Source of the DNA: JAQGMJ01 sp036498945 | GTDB lineage: Bacteria > Pseudomonadota > Gammaproteobacteria > Burkholderiales > JAEUOS01 | Assembly (NCBI GenBank): GCA_036498945.1 | Contig: DASYEQ010000050.1 | Span: forward strand, 1-64,000 | DNA: 64,000 nt | Direction of reading: 5' to 3' | Shown: piece by piece, positions 50,499 to 59,812 of the stretch | Position numbering within the stretch: position 1 is the stretch's first letter | How the letters are laid out: each line of letters opens with the position of its first letter | Program-made: the position numbers and the translations under genes | The notes under the pieces: model-generated | Databases searched by the model: none | Told to the model about the DNA's origin: nothing | Seen by the model: the letters and a program-made list of their open reading frames with translations, nothing else

Positions 50499-51989
50499 TT
50501 ACTTCGGGAAGTTGGCGATCTTGCGCGCCGCCCCGGTGAGCTCCAGGATGTGCATGCCGGTATTGGCGCGATCGACGATGTAGATGTAGCCGCGGTCGTC
50601 CACTTCGACGTTGTTGGTCTGGATGGCGATTTTGCAGCGGTCCACGTCGTTCACTTTCACGCAGCGCTTGGCGGTGTTCCTGGTGATCGCCGGGATGTAG
50701 AAGGCGGCCTGGCGTGGCGACCAGGGCTCGCGAATGTCCACCACGCGCAGGCCGGCGTTGAAGTAGGCCAGCATCATCAGGCGACCGTAGTAGATCGGCG
50801 TGTAGCTCTCGTGCGAGGAGTGGGTGCCGAAGCGCCCGCCGACGTCGCAGAAGTGGCCTTCCTTTTCCGGCACGTTGAAATTGGAGACCGAGTACGGGCG
50901 GGTGGGGTCGGAGAGATCGACCATGTACATCATCTGCCGGTCTTCGCGGCATTCATTCGCAGTGGATTCGCTGGTGACGACGATGAAGTCGCGCACCGCG
51001 CCCTTGCTGTCCTTGGCGAAGCCCGGCACCGGCTGGTTGAGCAAGGGGAAGACCGTATGCGAGCCGACGGTGGGGTATTGGTCGAGGCGGCCGATCTGCG
51101 GGTACACCAGGTTGGCAGGCGTGGGCTTGAAACGGTCGGCCTCGGGCAGGCTCGGATCGCCCTTGAGCAGCTTGTCGCGGTCCAGCACCTGGATCACGCC
51201 GCCGCGCGAAGTGCCGTAACCCATGAAGACGCGGTTGCCCATCACCATCGGGCCGTGGATACCCTGGGGAATCGGGTCCACGGTCGCGCCGGGCTCCTGG
51301 CCGGTCAGGCCGAAGTCGCGGATGAATTTCGGATGCAGGGGATCGGAGAGATCGTAGATCTTCACCATGCGCGCGACGCGCCAGCCGTCCGGGCGGCCGT
51401 CGGAGACGAGGTAGGCGATGCCGGTATTGCACTCCCACCAGTTCTTGTGCGTGTCCTTCAGGCCCGTCTCCACGTCGATCAGGAGCTTGGGATCTTCCGG
51501 CGTGGTGACGTCCCATATCTGGTGGCCGATGCCGCCGTTGGTACGCAGCAGGTAATACTTCGATGCATCGGCGTGCGGCAAATCGCGGCCGGCGCACACG
51601 CGCGTCATCTGCGCGCCACCCTGCTCGTCCAGGCCCGGCTGGCCGGGGATGTGCTTGAGATATTTCGGGTGATGCGGGTCGGTCACGTCAACGATGGAAG
51701 TGCCGTTGTTTTCCGCCTGCCCGGTCATCGGATTGATTGGCTGCGGGATGTCGGCATTGCCGCCGTGGTGCCCGATATAGGCGATATAGCGGTTGCCTTG
51801 GTGGGCGATCGTCGGCTGGTAAGCGCTGCGCGCCTGCAAGTCGCTGTAGCCGACCAGGCGCACGTCGTGCGAACGCACCTTTTTCGACAGCGGGTCGATC
51901 TGCGGGGCGTCGGCGGCGGTGGCCGCGCCGAAGGTGAACAGCAGGGCGCCGCAGGCGAGTACGCGCGCGGCAAGAGGGAAGGGATGCAT
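50499..51989 (-). CDS. exported LVIVD-like beta-propeller protein
   Basis: This is a 496-residue secreted protein with signal peptide to ATAA. It contains repeated strands of the type VDVTDPHHPKYLKHI, YDLSDPLHPKFIRDF, VDLSDPTRPYSVSNF and VDIREPWSPRQAAFY, i.e. the (L/V)-x-(V/I)-x-D(V/I/L)-x-(D/E)P-x-x-P signature of LVIVD propellers, four of which are clear. Function is not known; the role may be surface or periplasmic binding. Four cysteines near the C-terminal half could form disulfides. No partner gene is evident. Confidence 0.85.
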   Translation of the reverse strand: MHPFPLAARVLACGALLFTFGAATAADAPQIDPLSKKVRSHDVRLVGYSDLQARSAYQPTIAHQGNRYIAYIGHHGGNADIPQPINPMTGQAENNGTSIVDVTDPHHPKYLKHIPGQPGLDEQGGAQMTRVCAGRDLPHADASKYYLLRTNGGIGHQIWDVTTPEDPKLLIDVETGLKDTHKNWWECNTGIAYLVSDGRPDGWRVARMVKIYDLSDPLHPKFIRDFGLTGQEPGATVDPIPQGIHGPMVMGNRVFMGYGTSRGGVIQVLDRDKLLKGDPSLPEADRFKPTPANLVYPQIGRLDQYPTVGSHTVFPLLNQPVPGFAKDSKGAVRDFIVVTSESTANECREDRQMMYMVDLSDPTRPYSVSNFNVPEKEGHFCDVGGRFGTHSSHESYTPIYYGRLMMLAYFNAGLRVVDIREPWSPRQAAFYIPAITRNTAKRCVKVNDVDRCKIAIQTNNVEVDDRGYIYIVDRANTGMHILELTGAARKIANFPK

Positions 51990-52109
51990 GCAAGTCTCCG
52001 GTGGTCTTGTTTTCCGCGCACACCGGCATTGCCGCTGCGCGCGCCTTTGGCCGTACTGATGCTGTGAGACTGTCGCGGTTCTCTGCCGCGATCGATGCAG
52101 CCTTGGCGC

Positions 52110-53072
52110 CTAGGGTAAGGCGGCGATGCGGCTGCGCGCGGCAGCATACTCCGCTTTGAGCTGTGCCGCTGCCTCCGCTACGGTGCCGATCTTGTGGATC
52201 TGCCCCACGCCCTGGCCCACGCCCCAGATGTCTTTCCAGGCTTTGGCCGCGGCGCCACCGCCGAAATTCATTTTCGACGGATCGGAGACCGGCAGATTCT
52301 CCGGGTCAAGGCCGGCATTGACAATGCTCTTGCGCAAATAATTGCCATGCACGCCGGTGAAAAGATTGGTGTAGATCACATCCGCCGCAGTTGATTCGAC
52401 AATCGCCTCTTTGTAGGCTTCGCTGGTGTTGGCTTCCATTGTCGTGAGCCAGCGCGTGCCGATGTAGGCCAGGTCGGCGCCCATCGCCTGCGCCGCCAGC
52501 ACGTGCTCGCCCTTGGTGATGGCCCCTGCGAGCACGACGATGCCGTCGTAGAACTCCCGTACCTCGCCCAGCAGCGCAAAGGGCGAAAGCGCCCCGGCAT
52601 GGCCACCGGCGCCGGCGGCCACCAGGATCAGGCCATCCACCCCTGCCTCCAGCGCCTTCCTGGCATGGCGGATGCTGACGATGTCGGAAAGTACGATGCC
52701 GCCGTAGGAATGCACCGCGTCCAGCAGTTCCTTCGGCGGCGCGCGCAGGCTGGTGATCCACACCGGCACCTGGTGCTTCAGGCACATCTTGACGTCGTGC
52801 TCCAGGCGGTCGTTGGACTGGTGCACGATCTGGTTCACCGCGAAGGGCGCCACCTTGGCGCCGGGGTTCGCTTCCTTATAGGTTGCGAGCTCGGCCTTGA
52901 TCTGCGTCAGCCAGACGTCGAGTTGCTCCGCCGGGCGCGCATTGAGCGCCGGAAAGGCGCCGACGATGCCGGCCTTGCATTGCTCGACCACCAGCTTCGG
53001 GTTGCTGGCGATGAACAGCGGCGAGCCGATCACCGGCAAGGCGAGGTCCTTGAGCAGGGGCGTCTTGATCAT
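52110..53072 (-). CDS. nitronate monooxygenase family protein
   Basis: This is a 320-residue TIM-barrel flavoprotein: PVIGSPLFIASNPKLVVEQ, AFPALNARP, VAPFAVNQIVHQSNDR, ILVAAGAGGHAG (FMN-phosphate loop; His conserved) and AGAITKGEHVLAAQAMGADL, GTRWL. Members oxidise alkyl nitronates such as propionate 3-nitronate; several relatives are uncharacterised. ATG 53072 is the natural start. It is divergent from the AidB-like gene at 53190, and both act on small acyl or nitro compounds, but a functional link is only a guess. Confidence 0.92.
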   Translation of the reverse strand: MIKTPLLKDLALPVIGSPLFIASNPKLVVEQCKAGIVGAFPALNARPAEQLDVWLTQIKAELATYKEANPGAKVAPFAVNQIVHQSNDRLEHDVKMCLKHQVPVWITSLRAPPKELLDAVHSYGGIVLSDIVSIRHARKALEAGVDGLILVAAGAGGHAGALSPFALLGEVREFYDGIVVLAGAITKGEHVLAAQAMGADLAYIGTRWLTTMEANTSEAYKEAIVESTAADVIYTNLFTGVHGNYLRKSIVNAGLDPENLPVSDPSKMNFGGGAAAKAWKDIWGVGQGVGQIHKIGTVAEAAAQLKAEYAAARSRIAALP

Positions 53073-53189
53073 GGCTGGGCGAGGGGATGGTGGGGAAGCG
53101 GCAAGTCTAAAGCACGCCGGCCGGGACGCGACTCGGGTTTGGCGCCGCCCGGCGTAGACTGCAGGCTACTCCGTACAAAGGAGAGCGTC

Positions 53190-54842
53190 ATGAATGCGAA
53201 AGCATTGTCGGGCGAAAACACCACGCACGAGGTAATCAACCAGCCGGCGCCGCTGGAAGGCTACAACCTCTTTACCACCAATCGCGCGCTGCGCGACGCT
53301 CTCGCCTTCAACGGCGGCGCGGCGCACGCGGGCTTCTTGCGGGAGATGGGCGCGCGCCTGGGTAGCGTGGAAATGCTGGAAGCGGGCACGCTGGCCAACC
53401 AGTTCCCGCCGCGGCTCAAGACCCACGACCGTTACGGCCGCCGTATCGACCAGGTGGAATTTCACCCTGCGTATCACGCCCTGATGCGCGCGGCGCTCAA
53501 CTGGGGGCTGCATACGGCGCCGTGGGCGGACCACGAGCCCGCGGGCCACGTGAAGCGCGCCGCCGGTTTCATGCTGTTTACCGAAACCGAAGCCAGCGTG
53601 CTGTGCCCGGTGTCGATGACTTACGCGGTGGTGCCCGCGCTCAAGCTCAACCCCGCGATCTCGGCCGAATGGCTGCCCAAGCTCTACGGCCGCACCTACG
53701 ATCCGCGCTTTCTCCCGGCCTCGCAGAAAACCGCCGTCACCATGGGCATGGGCATGACGGAAAAACAGGGCGGCTCGGATGTGCGCACCAACACCACCAC
53801 CGCCTTTTCCCTGGGACAGGGCGAATATGCCCTCACCGGCCACAAGTGGTTCATGTCGGCGCCGATGTGCGACGCCTTCCTGGTGCTGGCGCAGGCGCCG
53901 GGCGGGCTCACCTGCTTCTTTTTGCCACGCATCCTGGCCGACGGCGCCGTCAACGCTATCCAGATCCAGCGCCTGAAGGACAAGCTGGGCAATCAGGCCA
54001 ACGCCAGCGCGGAGGTCGAGTTCCACGGCGCGCGCGCCTGGGCGGTGGGCGAAGAGGGGCGCGGGATACCGACCATTCTCGAGATGGGCACCATGACGCG
54101 CCTGGATTGCGCGCTCGGCACTTCGGGCCTGATGCGCCGCTCGCTCGCCCTGGCGCTGAACCACGCGGCGCAGCGCAGCGTATTCGGCCGCAAGATCGCC
54201 GAGCAGCCGCTGGCGCAAAACGTGCTCGCCGACCTGGCGCTGGAGTCGGAAGCCGCCACCGCCCTGGCGCTGCGCCTGGCGCGCGCCTTTGACAGCGCGG
54301 ATGCGGGCGAGGTGTTGTTGCGCCGCGTGCTCACACCGGTGGCGAAATTCTGGATCTGCAAGCGCGGCGCGCACTTCGGCCAGGAGTGCATGGAAACGCT
54401 CGGCGGCAACGGCTACGTGGAGGAGAATGGCATGGCGCGCCTGTACCGCGAAATGCCGCTCAATTCCATCTGGGAAGGCGCCGGCAACATCATGTGCCTG
54501 GACCTGCTGCGCGCCTTGCGCCGCGGGCCGGAAGCCGCCCAGGCGCTGGAAGCGGAACTCGCCACGGCGCGCGGGCGCAACGCGGCTTACGACGCCGCCA
54601 TCGATCGCCTCTTGGCGCGCATGACCGCCGCCGACCTGCCGGAAAGCAGCGCGCGGCGCCTGGCGCAGGAAGTGGCGCTCGCGGTGCAGGCCTCCCTGCT
54701 GCTGCGCCATGCGCCGGAATTCGTCGCCGACGCCTTTTGCGACTCGCGCCTTGCCGGCGACTGGGGCGATACCTTCGGCAGCCTGGCGCCCAGGCATGAC
54801 TTCGAAGCCATCATCGCCCGCGCCATGCCGCGCGACGCCTGA
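53190..54842 (+). CDS. AidB-like acyl-CoA dehydrogenase
   Basis: This is a 550-residue protein of the AidB subgroup, longer than ordinary acyl-CoA dehydrogenases. NQPAPLEGYNLFTTNRALRD is the AidB N-terminus, TMGMGMTEKQGGSDVRTNTT the flavin contact, YALTGHKWFMSAPMCDAFLV the middle strands and LGGNGYVEENGMARLYREMP with NSIWEGAGNIMCLDLLR the end of the core. AidB protects DNA during alkylation stress and binds DNA, with weak isovaleryl-CoA dehydrogenase activity. The start has AAAGGAGAG. Role inferred from similarity. Confidence 0.92.
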   Translation: MNAKALSGENTTHEVINQPAPLEGYNLFTTNRALRDALAFNGGAAHAGFLREMGARLGSVEMLEAGTLANQFPPRLKTHDRYGRRIDQVEFHPAYHALMRAALNWGLHTAPWADHEPAGHVKRAAGFMLFTETEASVLCPVSMTYAVVPALKLNPAISAEWLPKLYGRTYDPRFLPASQKTAVTMGMGMTEKQGGSDVRTNTTTAFSLGQGEYALTGHKWFMSAPMCDAFLVLAQAPGGLTCFFLPRILADGAVNAIQIQRLKDKLGNQANASAEVEFHGARAWAVGEEGRGIPTILEMGTMTRLDCALGTSGLMRRSLALALNHAAQRSVFGRKIAEQPLAQNVLADLALESEAATALALRLARAFDSADAGEVLLRRVLTPVAKFWICKRGAHFGQECMETLGGNGYVEENGMARLYREMPLNSIWEGAGNIMCLDLLRALRRGPEAAQALEAELATARGRNAAYDAAIDRLLARMTAADLPESSARRLAQEVALAVQASLLLRHAPEFVADAFCDSRLAGDWGDTFGSLAPRHDFEAIIARAMPRDA

Positions 54843-54928
54843 CTGCCGGCTTCGGGTAGGATGCACGTGGCGGCCGATGCCGCCGCGATCGACTCGCCCA
54901 CACAACAACAAACAACAGCAAACCGCCG

Positions 54929-56188
54929 ATGTCCCTCCTCTCCGACTACCGCAAGAACCAGAAGGACAAGCGCGCGCTGCGCCGCGCTTCCGAACTCGAA
55001 TTCGCCATTGCCGACGGCGTCGATTACGTCAACCCGGCGCACTGGGATGCCATTACCGCCGGCGCCGGTTTCTTCTTCGAGCGCCAGTACCTGCGCGTGC
55101 TGGAAGAAGCCGGACCGGAGAACCTGACACCACGCTATGCGCTGGTCTACCGCGACGGCGAGCCGCTGGCGGCGCTCAACATGCAGCTGGTGCGCATCGA
55201 GGCCGCGCGCATGCGCAAGGAGGCCGCGCCCAAGGCGGCCAGCCGCAATCCGGCGAAGCGCCTGATGCGCCATCTCGCCAAGCCGGCCGCCTCCACCTTG
55301 AACGAACGCGTGCGCCAGCGGGTGCTGGTGTGCGGCAACCTGCTCTCCTATGGCCAGCACGCCGTCGCCTTTGGCCCCGGCGTGGCGCCGGAGACGGTAT
55401 GGCCGGGCATCGCCGAAGTGCTGTACCGGGTGCGCCGCGCGGAGAAACTCTCCGGCACCACCAATTTCGTGCTGATCAAGGACCTGGTGGCGCCGGAACT
55501 CAAGGCCAGCCGCATCCTGGAGAAATTCGCTTTCCATTCAGTCGAGACCGAGCCCAACATGATGCTGGAGCTGGACCCGAAGTGGAAAAACCACGAGGCC
55601 TATCTTGCAAGCATGGCCTCCAAGTACCGCAGCGCGGTGAAAAACCAGATCCTCAAGCCGATCGAGGAAGCCGGCTGCACGCTGGTGGTGGTGAAGGACG
55701 TGGCGGCGGTGGCGCAACGGCTACAGGCACTTTATCTCGAAGTGCACCAGAACGCCGCCCTGCGCCCCGTGACCCTGCCCGAGGCCTACTGGCCGGCGCT
55801 GGCGGCGGCCGCGGGAGGGCGCCTGCGCGTGGTGGCGTTGATGCAGGGTGACCACATGCTGGGCTTCATCGGCTGCCTGAAAGATGGTGAACTCGGCGTG
55901 GCGTACCACATCGGATTCGATCGCGCCGCCTCGGCCGACCTGCCGGTTTACCTGCGCCTGCTGCACGCGGCCATCGAGCAACTGATCGAGATGGGCGCGG
56001 CGCGGGTTTCGCTCGGCCGCACCGCCTTGGAGCCGAAAGCGCGCCTGGGGGCCAAGCCGCAGGTGATGTCGGTATGGATGCGCCACCACCAGCCGCTGAT
56101 CAACCAGGTGACGCGGCGCCTGTTGGGCTTCGTGCAGCACGACGAGGCGCCGGAGGCCAATCCCTTCAAGAAGGAAAAGGCGGCGTAG
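54929..56188 (+). CDS. GNAT/FemAB-like acyltransferase fold protein
   Basis: This is a 419-residue cytoplasmic protein. From residue 170 to the end (LIKDLVAPELKASRILEKFAF, MASKYRSAVKNQILKPIEEAG, LYLEVHQNAALRPVTLPEAYW, VVALMQGDHMLGFIGCLKD, HIGFDRAASADLPVYLRLLHA) it reads like the peptidogalycan/BioF2-like GNAT group, with a doubled acyltransferase fold. A tract of KEAAPKAASRNPAKRLMRHL is a basic insert. The substrate is unknown. Confidence 0.8.
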   Translation: MSLLSDYRKNQKDKRALRRASELEFAIADGVDYVNPAHWDAITAGAGFFFERQYLRVLEEAGPENLTPRYALVYRDGEPLAALNMQLVRIEAARMRKEAAPKAASRNPAKRLMRHLAKPAASTLNERVRQRVLVCGNLLSYGQHAVAFGPGVAPETVWPGIAEVLYRVRRAEKLSGTTNFVLIKDLVAPELKASRILEKFAFHSVETEPNMMLELDPKWKNHEAYLASMASKYRSAVKNQILKPIEEAGCTLVVVKDVAAVAQRLQALYLEVHQNAALRPVTLPEAYWPALAAAAGGRLRVVALMQGDHMLGFIGCLKDGELGVAYHIGFDRAASADLPVYLRLLHAAIEQLIEMGAARVSLGRTALEPKARLGAKPQVMSVWMRHHQPLINQVTRRLLGFVQHDEAPEANPFKKEKAA

Positions 56189-56263
56189 GCCGGAAACGGA
56201 CAGCCGTGTCACACGGACATGGGATAATCCGGGGTTTGTCAATTTGAATCCGGAGTCCCCGTA

Positions 56264-57259
56264 ATGCGTCGCGTGTCGCTCTCCCGCTACCTGATCGAAC
56301 AACAACGCGAGAAGCAGTCGATCTCTTCCGACCTGCGGCTTCTGATCGAGGTCGTCGCCCGCGCCTGCAAGGCGATTTCCAACACCATCGCCAAGGGTGC
56401 GCTGGCCGACGTGCTGGGCAGCGCCGGCGCGGAAAACGTTCAGGGCGAGGCGCAGAAAAAGCTGGACGTGATTTCCAACGAGATCCTGCTCGAAGCCAAC
56501 GAATGGGGCGGCCATCTGGCTGCCATGGCCTCGGAGGAAATGGAAAAGCCACACCAGATTCCGCACCGCTATCCCAAGGGCGAATACCTGCTGCTGTTCG
56601 ATCCGCTGGACGGCTCTTCCAACATCGACGTCAACGTCTCCGTCGGCACGATTTTCTCGGTGCTGCGCTGTCCCGACGGCGTCACCGAGCCGGATGACGC
56701 CGCCTTCCTGCAGCCGGGTACGAAGCAGGTGGCGGCGGGCTTCGCGGTCTATGGCCCTTCCACCCTGCTGGTGCTGACCCTGGGCGACGGCGTTGTGGTG
56801 TTCACCCTGGACCGCGAGCAGGGCAGCTTCGTGCTGACGCAGGAAAACGTCAAGATTCCCGCGGAGACCGAGGAGTTCGCCATCAACATGTCGAATGCGC
56901 GTCACTGGGAAGCGCCGGTGAAGCGCTACATCGACGAATTGATGGCCGGCAAGAACGGCCCGCGCGGCAAGGACTTCAACATGCGCTGGATCGCCTCCAT
57001 GGTGGCGGACCTGTTCCGCATTCTCACGCGCGGCGGCATCTTCATGTACCCGGTCGATGCCAAGCGCCCCGGCGGGCGCCTGCGCCTGATGTACGAAGCC
57101 AACCCGATGGCTTTCATCGTCGAGCAGGCCGGCGGCGCGGCTACCACCGGGCGCAAGCGCATCATGGAAGTGCAGCCGGAAGAGCTGCACCAGCGCATCG
57201 GCGTGATCATCGGCTCGAAGAATGAGGTCGAGCGGGTGACGGGTTACCATCTGAACTGA
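56264..57259 (+). CDS. fbp: fructose-1,6-bisphosphatase class 1
   Basis: This is a 331-residue FBPase that makes fructose 6-phosphate for gluconeogenesis or the Calvin cycle. The signature LLFDPLDGSSNIDVNVSVGT gives the metal-binding D-P-L-D-G-S; ASEE(M) near residue 93, YPVDAKRPGGRLRLMYEANP and MAFIVEQAGGAATTG follow. ATG 56264 gives normal length. No Calvin-cycle gene is in the window. It is 25 bases before tfpX, perhaps by chance co-transcribed. Confidence 0.97.
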   Translation: MRRVSLSRYLIEQQREKQSISSDLRLLIEVVARACKAISNTIAKGALADVLGSAGAENVQGEAQKKLDVISNEILLEANEWGGHLAAMASEEMEKPHQIPHRYPKGEYLLLFDPLDGSSNIDVNVSVGTIFSVLRCPDGVTEPDDAAFLQPGTKQVAAGFAVYGPSTLLVLTLGDGVVVFTLDREQGSFVLTQENVKIPAETEEFAINMSNARHWEAPVKRYIDELMAGKNGPRGKDFNMRWIASMVADLFRILTRGGIFMYPVDAKRPGGRLRLMYEANPMAFIVEQAGGAATTGRKRIMEVQPEELHQRIGVIIGSKNEVERVTGYHLN

Positions 57260-57284
57260 TTTCGTCCTACTCATATCTTCAGCG

Positions 57285-58088
57285 ATGTCTTCTTCTTATC
57301 TTTCTCCCGACGCCAGCCCGCTTGCTGGCGGCCCGGCGCCAAGCCGCCTGCGGGACAAGGCGCTGGCGGCGCTGATCCACTTCTCGCTGAGCCTCATCGC
57401 TACCGGCAGCCTGGCGGCGGCGATGTGGTTCGCGCTTTACCCGCCGCCGTTCTTCTGGATCGATGGCGGCATGAGCGTGCTGAAAATCCTGGTGGTGGTC
57501 GACCTGATTCTTGGGCCCGCGCTCACCTTCGTGGTGTACAACCGCGCCAAGCGCGAATGGAAGCGCGACCTCGCGATCATCGCCGTCGTGCAGATCATCG
57601 CCTTCGCCTATGGCGCCTATACGATGGCGCGCTACCGCCCGGTATTCGCGGTGTACATCGACCGCACTTTCATCGCCACCAACTGGCCGAAGGTGGAAAT
57701 GGCGACCCAGGACCTGGCCAAGCCGCGCGCCCTGCACGGCGGTGACTGGGCCCCGACCTTCGTCGTGCTCGACATGCCGACCGACCTGCACCAGCAGATG
57801 GAACTGTACCGCCGCACCAATCCGGATGGCACCAATGCGCTGCCGGGCATGGGCGATCGCTACCTCGCCTTCACCGGCGCGGTGCGCAACAAGATCCTCT
57901 CCGATTCCGCCGACGTGGAAGCCCTGGCGCGCAGCAACCCGGACATCGCGCGCGAACTGGCGCGCGTCAAGGCGGCGCATCCGGGGCCGCTGTCGAACTA
58001 TTCGTTCCAGCCGCTGGGCGGGCGCGACGACCAATGCATGCTGATGTTTGAAAAGGCGAGCGGCAAGCTGGTCGATTGCATGCGGTAA
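57285..58088 (+). CDS. TfpX/TfpZ family type IV pilin accessory protein
   Basis: This is a 267-residue inner-membrane protein. The N-terminal membrane part (LIHFSLSLIATGSLAAAMWF, ALYPPPFFWIDGGMSVLKIL, VVVDLILGPALTFVVYNRAK) is the TfpX/TfpZ core, followed by a periplasmic domain with VEMATQDLAKPRALHGG and two cysteines at the end. TfpX/TfpZ proteins assist pilin export or assembly of type IV pili. No pilin gene is next to it. Confidence 0.92.
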   Translation: MSSSYLSPDASPLAGGPAPSRLRDKALAALIHFSLSLIATGSLAAAMWFALYPPPFFWIDGGMSVLKILVVVDLILGPALTFVVYNRAKREWKRDLAIIAVVQIIAFAYGAYTMARYRPVFAVYIDRTFIATNWPKVEMATQDLAKPRALHGGDWAPTFVVLDMPTDLHQQMELYRRTNPDGTNALPGMGDRYLAFTGAVRNKILSDSADVEALARSNPDIARELARVKAAHPGPLSNYSFQPLGGRDDQCMLMFEKASGKLVDCMR

Positions 58089-58092
58089 GGTA

Positions 58093-58155
58093 CACAAAGG
58101 CAACAACCCGCCTTTGTGGGGACCTCGCCAGGCGAGGTCAGGCGCCGATCGGCGC
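58093..58155. other. three consecutive inverted repeats at a convergent junction
   Basis: CACAAAGGC/GCCTTTGTG (58093-58101 with 58110-58118), GACCTCGCC/GGCGAGGTC (58121-58139, one-base centre) and the perfect palindrome GCGCCGATCGGCGC (58142-58155) follow each other without a T tract. They lie between tfpX and the carboxymuconolactone decarboxylase gene, which converge. Confidence 0.65.
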
Positions 58156-58238
58156 ATCGGTCAACCACGCGGCGAGAGCGCAGTCAGGTCTGCGGACCGG
58201 CCGATACGCGCTATCGATGCGGAGCGGCCGACGCCGGC

Positions 58239-58763
58239 TTAATGCTTGCCGACGATGTTCATCGCGATCAGGAAGCGCGAGACCATGTTGTAGGCGCCGA
58301 TAGTCGCCATCACCTCGACCAGTTCGCCGGGGTTGAAATGCGGGCGCAGGCTGTCGAACTGCGCGTCCGACAGTTTCACGTCCTTGGTCAGGGTATCGGT
58401 GGCGGAGAGCACCGCCTGCTCCAGTTCGCTGAACTCGGAACCGATGGCGGGTTTCTTCAACGCCTCGATCTTGCCATCGCTCATGCCGGCTTTTTGCGCG
58501 TGGGGGATGTGCGCCTCGAACTCATATGAGGCGCCGTTGAGCACCGCCACGCGCAGGATGATCATCTCGCGCACCGCCGCGTTGAGCGACGACTTGTTGC
58601 GCACGGCGGAAAGCATCTGCTCCCAGCCGTCACAGATCACCGGGCTGTTGAGCAGGATCTGATACAGCGCCGACACCCGCCCGCGCGCCGCCTTGATACG
58701 CGCTTCCTGCTCCGCCAGTTCGGGCCTGGTGCCCGGCACCACTTCAGGGACTCGAAAACTCAT
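58239..58763 (-). CDS. carboxymuconolactone decarboxylase family protein
   Basis: This is a 174-residue protein of the CMD/AhpD-like family. ILLNSPVICDGWEQML, SLNAAVREMIILRVAVLNGASYE and EAHIPHAQKAGMSDGKIEAL are the helical core. The usual CxxC of AhpD is not present (NGASYEFEAH instead), so a peroxidase function is unlikely and a CMD-like or unknown role is more plausible. AAGGAG before ATG 58763 is clear. It follows the RraA-like gene across a terminator. Confidence 0.9.
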   Translation of the reverse strand: MSFRVPEVVPGTRPELAEQEARIKAARGRVSALYQILLNSPVICDGWEQMLSAVRNKSSLNAAVREMIILRVAVLNGASYEFEAHIPHAQKAGMSDGKIEALKKPAIGSEFSELEQAVLSATDTLTKDVKLSDAQFDSLRPHFNPGELVEVMATIGAYNMVSRFLIAMNIVGKH

Positions 58764-58831
58764 TTTGATTTCTCCTTGCAACTACGATTCGACTCCGGCC
58801 GATCGCACGCCGCTTTTTCGTTGCAGTTACC

Positions 58832-58866
58832 AAAAAAAATCGGCCGGCTCCGCCGGCGATTTTTTC
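58832..58866. terminator. intrinsic terminator after the second RraA gene
   Basis: AAATCG and CCGGC on the left pair with GCCGG and CGATTT on the right, with one bulged G. Runs of A on the left and T on the right flank it, so it can end the minus-strand RraA transcript before the decarboxylase gene. Confidence 0.85.
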
Positions 58867-58909
58867 ACTTTAAGACCGGGCAAAAGCAGGTTTGTACTTT
58901 TGCCCGCAC

Positions 58910-59581
58910 TCACATCTGGCAGCCCTTGGCCTTCAGCGCCTTGTCCACCCAGCTGCGGTCGATGGTGCCCTTGGAAATCTGCTTGAAAGTCTCGGCCTCG
59001 TCGGCCGCCTTTTTCCACGCCTTGTCGATCAGTTCGGCCGCCAGGTCCTGCGGCACGGCGACAAAGCCGTCCTCGTCGCCGACGATGATGTCGCCGGGCA
59101 TCACCACCATGCCGCCCACCGAGATCGGCACGTTGATCTCACCGGGACCGTCCTTGTACGGGCCGCGGTGCGAAACGCCCTTCGCATACACCGGGAAGGC
59201 CGACTTGGCGAGTGCGCCCGCGTCGCGGATGGCGCCGTCGATCACCATGCCCGCGACCTTGCGCTTGGCGGCGTGGGTGCTCATGATCTCGCCGATGATC
59301 GCGGTGGTGATTTCACCTCCCGCATCGACGACGATGACGTCGCCCGGCTGCGCGATGTCGATCGCCTTGTGCACCATCAGGTTGTCGCCCGGCGGCACGC
59401 GCACGGTCAGCGCCACGCCCAGCATGTGGCCGCCCTTGTGCATCGGCTTGATTTCGACCGCGCCCTGGATGCGCCCCATGCTGTCGGACAGATGGGCGGC
59501 GACGACGTTCTTGAATTTTTTCAGCAGGGCAGCCGGCGGGCGCTTGGGCGCGGGCAGGATGCGAAAACCATAGTTGGCCAT
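58910..59581 (-). CDS. RraA family protein (second copy, distinct subgroup)
   Basis: This is a 223-residue RraA-fold protein. FKNVVAAHLSDSMGR, VPPGDNLMVHKAIDIAQPGD, GMVIDGAIRDAGAL (R119, D120) and VPQDLAAELI are the family marks. It is only distantly similar to the one at 2092 and has an extended C-terminus (TFKQISKGTIDRSWVDKALK), as in the four-carboxy-4-hydroxy-2-oxoadipate aldolase/demethylmenaquinone-like group. The linked decarboxylase suggests a role in aromatic-acid breakdown, which is inference. Confidence 0.9.
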   Translation of the reverse strand: MANYGFRILPAPKRPPAALLKKFKNVVAAHLSDSMGRIQGAVEIKPMHKGGHMLGVALTVRVPPGDNLMVHKAIDIAQPGDVIVVDAGGEITTAIIGEIMSTHAAKRKVAGMVIDGAIRDAGALAKSAFPVYAKGVSHRGPYKDGPGEINVPISVGGMVVMPGDIIVGDEDGFVAVPQDLAAELIDKAWKKAADEAETFKQISKGTIDRSWVDKALKAKGCQM

Positions 59582-59812
59582 GAAGGTCTCCAGCAGGAAT
59601 GGAACGCGGGCTCGACACCACGCGAGGGACCCGGCGCTCTCACGCGCCGGCGCCGCGAATTCGGCAGGGCGGGATTATGCACCCATGCCGCCCATACGCG
59701 CACGGAGCCCGCGCATAAGCGATTGATGGCCGGGGTCGCGCCGGCCCGGCGGAGTACACTGCGGGCCGCGGCCGCCCTCCTCTTGCGCAGGCCGCCATTG
59801 CATGGAATCCGC

